Source of the DNA: DATCYZ01 sp036526195 | GTDB taxonomy: Bacteria > Pseudomonadota > Gammaproteobacteria > Burkholderiales > SG8-39 | Length of the DNA stretch: 9,514 nucleotides | Direction: 5' to 3' | Assembly: GCA_036526195.1 (NCBI GenBank) | Contig: DATCYZ010000041.1 | Coordinates: forward strand, 1-9,514 | In this document: positions 5,266 to 9,514 of the stretch, piece after piece | Numbering within the stretch: the first letter of the stretch is position 1 | Layout of the letters: every line of letters begins with the position of its first letter | Position numbers and translations under genes: made by a program | Notes under the pieces: model-generated | Told to the model about the DNA's origin: nothing | What the model saw: the letters and a program-made list of their open reading frames with translations, nothing else | Databases searched by the model: none

Positions 5266-7206
5266 ATGGCCTTGCTGAGGAACCGCTGGGTGCTGGGTGC
5301 GGTTGCGGCGGGCGCGCTTGCGCTCCTCGTCTGGTTCCTGGGCGACCTGCTGGCGCTCGGCGGCTGGCGCCCGCTCGACACCGGGACGCAGCGCCTGGGC
5401 GGGGTCGTCCTCGTCCTGCTCGGCTGGCTCGCGTTCGAAGGCGTGCGGCTGCTGCGCGCGCGCCGCGCCAACCAGCGCCTGATCGACGGCATGGCGGGCG
5501 AGGGCGACAGTTCGGCGGAGGCGCGCGCCGCGCACGAGGTCGAGACGCTGCGCGCGCGCTTCGGCGAGGCGGTGGCGACGCTGCGCAAGGCGAAGCTGCA
5601 CGATGCCGCGGGCGAGCGCAGGGAACTCTCGGAACTGCCCTGGTACGTGATCATCGGTGCGCCGGGGTCCGGGAAGACCACCGCGCTGGTGAATGCGGGC
5701 CTGCGCTTTCCGCTCGAGGAGGACGGCGCCGGGCAGGCGGTGAAGGGCGTCGGCGGCACGCGCAACTGCGACTGGTGGTTCACCGACGAAGCCGTGCTGC
5801 TGGATACCGCGGGGCGCTATACGACGCAGGACAGCGAAAGCGACGTGGACACGGCCGCGTGGCGCGGCTTCCTCGACCTGCTCAAGCAATCGCGACCGCG
5901 GCGGCCGCTCAACGGCGCGCTGATCACGGTGAGCGTGTCCGACCTGCTGTCGCAGGACGCGGCGGCACGCGAGCGCTATGCCCTGCACGTGCGCGCGCGC
6001 GTCGCGGAGCTGTACGAACGGCTCGGTGTGCGCTTCCCGGTGTACCTGATGGTCACGAAGAGCGACCTGCTGGCCGGGTTCATGGAGTATTTCGGCGACC
6101 TGGACCGCGAGGCGCGCGAGCAGGTCTGGGGCATGACCTTCGCGCTGGCCGACGACGCGGCATCGGCGCCGGGCGACGCCTTCGCCGCCGAGTTCTCGCT
6201 GCTCGAAGAACGGCTGCATGCGCTCCTGCTCGGACGCCTGCGCGAGGAGCGCGATCCGCAGCGCCGCGCGCTCGCCTACTCGTTCCCGCAGCAGCTGGGC
6301 GCGCTCGGGCCGCTGCTCGGCACCTTTGTCGAGCAGGCCTTCGGCGCGTCGGGCGGGGCGCCCGCCCTGCTGCGCGGGGTCTACTTCACCAGCGGCACGC
6401 AGGAGGGCAGTCCGATCGACCGTGTGCTCGGCACGCTGGCGCGCACGTTTCAACTCGAGCAGAAGATCCTGCCGCCCGCCGCCTCGAGCGGCAAGAGCTA
6501 TTTCCTCAACCACGTGTTGCGCCGGGTGGTGTTTCCCGAGGCGGGACTGGCCGGGTTCGATGCGCGCTACGAGGCCCGGCGTGCGCGCCTGCTGGCCGCG
6601 GCCTGGGGCGCCTGCGGGCTGGTGACCGTGAGCCTGTTCGCGGCCTGGACGATGAGCTACCTGTCGAACCGGGCCTGGGTGGCGCAGGCGGCGACGCAGG
6701 TGGCGGCGGCGAAGTCGGCGTTCGACGCGCTGCCCGGCGCGCCCGAAGGCGAGCCGACCGCGGTGATCAAGGTGCTCGATGCCCTGCACGACCTGCCGCA
6801 CGGCTACGGGGCGCGCAACACGCCGGTGCCGCTGACGCAGGGCTTCGGCCTGCATCCGGACGAGCTTGCGGATCGCGCGCGGCACGCCTACCGGCGCGCC
6901 GCGGCCGAACTGCTGTTGCCGCGCGTCGCGCTTGCGCTCGAGCGCGCGATCGCCACTGCAGAGCCGCGCGAACGCGCGCGCCTTGCCGCCGACTACGCGA
7001 TGCTGTTCGACGACGCAAAGATCGACCCGCGGGCGGTCGCGGTGGCGGCGGTGACCGTGCTCTCCGGCGCGGACGCACTGGCCCTGCAGCGGCACCTGGC
7101 CGCGGCGCTCGAAGTGCGGCCGGTGGTGCGCGGCGTGCCGTTCAACGCGGCCTTGCTCGAAGCGGGTCGTCCCGACAGCGTGGTGGCGCCCCGTCGCGCA
7201 AAGTGA
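5266..7206 (+). CDS. tssM: Short TssM (IcmF-like) lacking the C-terminal half
   Basis: Inner-membrane NTPase-like core of the T6SS membrane complex. Membrane segments lie at about residues 7-31, 43-62 and 441-466. The cytosolic domain between them has a complete Walker A (GAPGSGKTT, 131-139), a Walker B-like VLLDTAGRY (177-185) and a G-protein-like VTKSD (263-267), plus the family stretches KGVGGTRNCDWWF and FTSGTQEGSPIDRVL. After the third segment it continues for about 180 mostly helical residues (KVLDALHDLPHGYGARNTPVPLTQGFGL, quoted in parts: PHGYG, QGFGL; then LLPRVALALERAI) and stops at residue 646. Family members are usually about 1,100-1,250 residues, so the distal periplasmic region, including the TssJ-binding part, is absent. 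No remnant follows: tagF begins by a GTGA overlap with the stop codon. It is either a genuine short form or an old deletion. Confidence 0.92.
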   Translation: MALLRNRWVLGAVAAGALALLVWFLGDLLALGGWRPLDTGTQRLGGVVLVLLGWLAFEGVRLLRARRANQRLIDGMAGEGDSSAEARAAHEVETLRARFGEAVATLRKAKLHDAAGERRELSELPWYVIIGAPGSGKTTALVNAGLRFPLEEDGAGQAVKGVGGTRNCDWWFTDEAVLLDTAGRYTTQDSESDVDTAAWRGFLDLLKQSRPRRPLNGALITVSVSDLLSQDAAARERYALHVRARVAELYERLGVRFPVYLMVTKSDLLAGFMEYFGDLDREAREQVWGMTFALADDAASAPGDAFAAEFSLLEERLHALLLGRLREERDPQRRALAYSFPQQLGALGPLLGTFVEQAFGASGGAPALLRGVYFTSGTQEGSPIDRVLGTLARTFQLEQKILPPAASSGKSYFLNHVLRRVVFPEAGLAGFDARYEARRARLLAAAWGACGLVTVSLFAAWTMSYLSNRAWVAQAATQVAAAKSAFDALPGAPEGEPTAVIKVLDALHDLPHGYGARNTPVPLTQGFGLHPDELADRARHAYRRAAAELLLPRVALALERAIATAEPRERARLAADYAMLFDDAKIDPRAVAVAAVTVLSGADALALQRHLAAALEVRPVVRGVPFNAALLEAGRPDSVVAPRRAK

Positions 7207-7850
7207 ACGCGGCATCGCCCGGGCCCGTTGCCCCCGGCTTCTACGGCAAGCTGCCCGCGCTGGGGGATTTCGCCGCCCGGCGCCTGCCGACGGCGTTCAT
7301 CACGCCCTGGGACGCCTTCCTCCAGGCGGGCCTCGCGGCGAGCCGGCTGCGCTTCGGTGCCGCCTGGACCGGTCACTTCCTGTCGGCCCCGGTGTGGCGA
7401 TTCCTGCTCGCACCCGGCGTGCTCGGCGCGCCGGGCTGGATCGGCATCCTGTTGCCGAGCGTCGACCGGGTCGGACGCTACTTTCCACTGACGATTGCCG
7501 CCCCCCTGCCGGCGCAGGCGTTCGATGCGCGCGGCATGCTGCGGGCCGCCGCCGCCTGGTTCTCGGCGGTGGAAACGATCGCGCTCGGGGCGCTCTCGCC
7601 GCGCGTCGGGCCCGAGGCGCTCGACGCCGGGCTGGCCGGCATCGCGCCCTTGTCCCTGCCGCGGCCCGCGGGAGCCGCGCCGGCGACGCCGCATACCTTG
7701 TGGTGGACCATGGGCTCGGAGATCGCCCCCGAATGCGTGCTCGCGAGCGACGCGTTGCCGGCGGATGACCGCTTCTGTGCCTTGCTCGACGGGCGCTGGC
7801 AGGACCATGGATGGGCGCGGGACGCACATCTCTCCGGGGTCGGTGTATAG
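7203..7850 (+). CDS. tagF: TagF, T6SS post-translational regulator
   Basis: A 215-residue cytosolic protein of the TagF family (DUF2094 type). Family features seen are GFYGKLPALGDFAARRLP (residues 12-29), WDAFLQAGL, GWIGILLPSVDRVGRYFPLTIA (about 79-99; key residues P85 S86 D88 R92 F94 P95), LWW (167-169) and DDRFCALL (188-195). In threonine-phosphorylation systems TagF is a repressor that acts by binding the FHA protein, and tagH is the next gene here. There is no phosphatase domain fused at the C-terminus. The start is GTG 7203, overlapping the tssM stop as GTGA; the first in-frame ATG (near 7536) would remove the conserved N-terminus. With no Shine-Dalgarno sequence, translation probably depends on ribosomes terminating on tssM. 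Confidence 0.92.
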   Translation: MNAASPGPVAPGFYGKLPALGDFAARRLPTAFITPWDAFLQAGLAASRLRFGAAWTGHFLSAPVWRFLLAPGVLGAPGWIGILLPSVDRVGRYFPLTIAAPLPAQAFDARGMLRAAAAWFSAVETIALGALSPRVGPEALDAGLAGIAPLSLPRPAGAAPATPHTLWWTMGSEIAPECVLASDALPADDRFCALLDGRWQDHGWARDAHLSGVGV

Positions 7851-7894
7851 TCCTAAAGGTTCAGCAAAATCACATACTTCGGGGCTTTTTCTTA
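7846..7894 (+). promoter_or_regulatory. AT-richer gap before tagH with a possible -10 element
   Basis: TATAGT (7846-7851, 5 of 6 to TATAAT) overlaps the tagF stop codon, and the 44-nt gap after it is far less GC-rich than its surroundings. There is no acceptable -35 hexamer 15-18 nt upstream, so this is a weak promoter call. The leader ends in GGGGCTTTTTCTTA directly before the ATG, with no Shine-Dalgarno sequence. It might allow extra transcription of tagH beyond that of the operon. Confidence 0.25.
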
Positions 7895-9388
7895 ATGCCT
7901 TACGTGATTGAAACGAGCGTACGGCAGGCGGGTGGCAAAGCGCCAGGTCCGATCGGGACCTACACGCTGACGGAGGCGCGCGCCACCATCGGCCGCGGCG
8001 CCGATTGCGGCGTGCCGCTCGACGACAAGAAGAAATACGTGTCGCGGGAGCACGCCGTGCTGGATTTCACCGACGGTGTCTGCGCGGTCACGGTGCTCTC
8101 CAAGGTGAATCCGGTGATCGTCAACGGGACGCGGGTCAATCCGGGTGCGAGCGCGCCGGTCAAGGCGGGCGACGTCCTCGACATCGGCGAGTTCCGCCTG
8201 AAGCTGGTTGAAGTCGGTCCGCCCGAAGCGGACCCGCCCGCACCAGAGGAAGCCGAAGAGGAGACCATCGACATCACCTCGTCGTTCGCGACGCCGCAGG
8301 CGCCCGCGCCGAAGGCGGCGGCACCGAAGGCGGCGGCACCGAAGGCGGCGGCGTCGCCACCGCCACCGCAGGACGACGCCATCTTCGCCGAACCGACCTT
8401 CGTCGGCGAGCGACCGAAGGATCTCGGCATGCGCAAGGCGCCGGACGTGCCGGAGGAAACGCCACCGGTCGCCGCAGATGACGCCATCTTTGCCGAGCCG
8501 ACCTTCGTCGGGCAGCGGCCAGACGGTCTCGACGCGCCGCCGCAGGCCGCGGCACCCGCGGCGGGGAAATCGGCCGACGAGGCCCTCTTCGCCGAACCGA
8601 CCTTCGTCGGGGATGCCCCGGAGGACCTGGCCGGACTCAAGCTCGGCGGCGCGGCGGCCGGGCAGCCCGCGACGCAGGACATGGTGTCGGAGGCGGCCAC
8701 CGTCCTTGGCGCGCGCCTGAAGGAACTCCAGGCGCTCAAGAAGGTGCGCGCGGCGCCATCGCCTGCGGAAGCGGCGCCGGCGGCCACGACGGTGCCTTCG
8801 GCCGCGGCGCTCGCCGCCTTCCTCGAGGGTGCGGGCCTCTCGCATCTCGAGGTGCCGGACGCCCGCCAGGAGGCGTTCCTGCGCGAATGCGGCAGCATCG
8901 TGCGCGCGGCAGTCGACGGCCTGGTGGGGCTGCTGCTCGCGCGCAGCGAGATGAAGAAGGAGATGCGCACTGCCGAGCGCACCATGGTCGCTTCGCGCAA
9001 CAACAACCCGCTCAAGCTGATTGCCGATCCGAAGGAGGCGATCGCCTTCCTGTTCGAACCGGGCGAGCGCGCCACCGCCGGCTTTCTCGCGCCGGTCCAG
9101 GCCGTCGAGGATGCCTGCGAGGACCTGAAGGCCCACGAGATCGCGCTCATGGCCGGCCTGCGATCGGCGCTGCTCGGCTCGTTGAAACGCTTCGATCCAG
9201 TGCTGCTCGAGAAGATCGCCGAGCAGCAAAAGGGCGCCTTCAACATCAACAAGAAGGCGAAGCTCTGGGACACCTTCGTCGAGTACCAGAAAAAGCTGAC
9301 GCTGGACGCCGAGGATGACTTCCTCAAGGCCTTCGGCCGGGAGTTCCTCGGCACCTACCAGGCACAGGTCAACAAGCTGCGGAAGTAG
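7895..9388 (+). CDS. tagH: TagH/Fha, T6SS FHA-domain regulator with Thr repeats
   Basis: A 497-residue cytosolic T6SS regulator. Residues about 25-105 form an FHA domain with the phosphothreonine-contact motifs IGRG (32-35), SREH (50-53) and NGT (78-80). Residues 106-300 are a disordered Ala/Pro/Glu linker with three PKAAA units (139-153) and four evenly spaced Thr motifs (T168, T203, T236, T269). Residues about 305-497 are the T6SS-specific C-terminal domain: FLRECGSIVRAAVDGLVGLL, RNNNPLK (368-374), EAIAFLF and KRFDP, with long helices to the end. In systems such as the Pseudomonas H1-T6SS the FHA protein is phosphorylated by PpkA and held back by TagF, which is encoded just upstream here. 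An in-frame extension back to 7811 overlaps tagF and adds nothing FHA-like, so ATG 7895 is used. Confidence 0.92.
   Translation: MPYVIETSVRQAGGKAPGPIGTYTLTEARATIGRGADCGVPLDDKKKYVSREHAVLDFTDGVCAVTVLSKVNPVIVNGTRVNPGASAPVKAGDVLDIGEFRLKLVEVGPPEADPPAPEEAEEETIDITSSFATPQAPAPKAAAPKAAAPKAAASPPPPQDDAIFAEPTFVGERPKDLGMRKAPDVPEETPPVAADDAIFAEPTFVGQRPDGLDAPPQAAAPAAGKSADEALFAEPTFVGDAPEDLAGLKLGGAAAGQPATQDMVSEAATVLGARLKELQALKKVRAAPSPAEAAPAATTVPSAAALAAFLEGAGLSHLEVPDARQEAFLRECGSIVRAAVDGLVGLLLARSEMKKEMRTAERTMVASRNNNPLKLIADPKEAIAFLFEPGERATAGFLAPVQAVEDACEDLKAHEIALMAGLRSALLGSLKRFDPVLLEKIAEQQKGAFNINKKAKLWDTFVEYQKKLTLDAEDDFLKAFGREFLGTYQAQVNKLRK
8309..8353 (+). repeat. Three tandem 15-bp units encoding PKAAA
   Basis: CCGAAGGCGGCGGCA occurs at 8309 and 8324, and a third time at 8339 with one final-base change (G). 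This near-perfect, in-frame microsatellite in the tagH linker could gain or lose units without shifting the frame. Confidence 0.9.
8372..8728 (+). repeat. Four spaced Thr-motif repeats in the TagH linker
   Basis: Units lie at 8372-8425 (DDAIFAEPTFVGERPKDL), 8477-8530 (DDAIFAEPTFVGQRPDGL), 8576-8629 (DEALFAEPTFVGDAPEDL) and, degenerate, 8687-8728 (SEAATVLGARLKEL). The central threonines are 35, 33 and 33 residues apart, while the sequence between the motifs is not conserved. Each has an acidic residue shortly before the Thr and hydrophobic residues after it. Confidence 0.92.
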
Positions 9389-9390
9389 CG

Positions 9391-9504
9391 CCCGGGGGGC
9401 GACGACCGAACGACTTCGCGCGACGCCTGTCTTTCGCAGGGCCGGGCCCCCGCAGGATCCGCAAGAGCGCGGGATTTGTGTGAAAATCCGGCGCGCCCCC
9501 CGGG
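9391..9504 (+). other. Long-range 11-bp inverted repeat in a leader region
   Basis: CCCGGGGGGCG (9391-9401), just after the tagH stop, is the exact reverse complement of CGCCCCCCGGG (9494-9504), which ends one base before the Shine-Dalgarno sequence of the next gene. The 92 nt between them contain smaller hairpins, including GGATTT (9472-9477) with AAATCC (9484-9489). It could fold as a multibranched leader, or the match may reflect G/C-run bias. Confidence 0.4.
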
Positions 9505-9510
9505 AAGGAG
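9479..9510 (+). promoter_or_regulatory. Start signals of the next gene
   Basis: AAGGAG (9505-9510) is a strong Shine-Dalgarno sequence. With normal spacing the start codon would fall just after base 9514, outside the window. TGTGAAAAT (9479-9487) resembles an extended -10 (TG-N-GAAAAT, 4 of 6) without a recognisable -35. The ribosome binding site is firm, the promoter is not. Confidence 0.5.
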
Positions 9511-9514
9511 AGCC

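Noticed and set aside
3120..5783. 887-codon open frame on the minus strand across tssL and the start of tssM
   Set aside because: It is an Arg/Ala/His-rich antisense shadow of GC-rich coding DNA, with no recognisable domain; the plus strand holds two clear T6SS genes.
5775..7202. In-frame open sequence upstream of the tagF GTG
   Set aside because: It is an Arg-rich shadow of tssM; TagF homology starts within about 12 residues of GTG 7203.
5221..7215. 664-codon minus-strand frame antisense to tssM
   Set aside because: Arg/Gln/His-rich shadow of the third codon position; no family features.
7190..7230. Short TssM considered as a sequencing frameshift
   Set aside because: No frame after 7206 continues with TssM-like sequence; TagF begins at once, so a single-base error cannot explain the missing 500 residues.
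7811..7894. N-terminal extension of tagH
   Set aside because: It overlaps the tagF end, has no homologous-looking residues and would precede the FHA start MPYVIETS.
7892..9354. Two long minus-strand frames antisense to tagH
   Set aside because: Low-complexity shadows; the plus frame has FHA and T6SS C-terminal motifs.
1..9514. tRNA, rRNA, insertion sequence or attachment site
   Set aside because: No conserved tRNA arms, rRNA segments, transposase motifs or terminal inverted repeats were seen.

Overview
The window is GC-rich (GC-ending codons dominate every gene) and all genes read on the plus strand. Gene content (a filamentous-haemagglutinin-type adhesin, a class III cyclase with an FHA domain, and a type VI secretion block with tssL, tssM, tagF and tagH) points to a Gram-negative proteobacterium. 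A betaproteobacterium is my best guess from style and codon use, but nothing here proves it.

Layout. (1) 2-1342: 3' end of a large beta-helix repeat adhesin, closed by a very good intrinsic terminator (1364-1396). (2) 1451-2667: a two-gene unit, an adenylate cyclase-FHA fusion followed after 5 nt by a small exported proline-rich protein. (3) 2668-2788: a short AT-rich island with a sigma70-like promoter, driving an exported protein with one Sel1-like repeat (2789-3400). (4) 3504-9388: a type VI secretion membrane and regulatory block, tssL-tssM-tagF-tagH, with tight spacing (22 nt between tssL and tssM, a 4-nt GTGA overlap between tssM and tagF, 44 nt before tagH). (5) 9389-9514: a leader with a long inverted repeat and a strong ribosome binding site for a gene that starts just past the window.

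How the genes may work together. TssL and TssM are inner-membrane parts of the T6SS baseplate-docking complex; TagF and the FHA protein TagH are known post-translational regulators in threonine-phosphorylation-controlled T6SSs. Three features stand out. TssL carries an N-terminal cytosolic tail of ten roughly 16-residue repeats, each with an Asp-rich Thr motif (DPDATVVHR type). TagH carries, between its FHA domain and its C-terminal domain, four Thr motifs spaced 35, 33 and 33 residues (three EPTFVG and one ATVLG). TssM is only 646 residues and ends cleanly about 180 residues after its third membrane segment, so it lacks the C-terminal periplasmic half that normally contacts TssJ. With a second FHA protein (the cyclase) a few kilobases upstream, the region suggests a phosphothreonine-scaffold version of T6SS control, possibly with a shortened trans-envelope complex. 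This is inference: no kinase, phosphatase, tssJ or tssK lies in the window.
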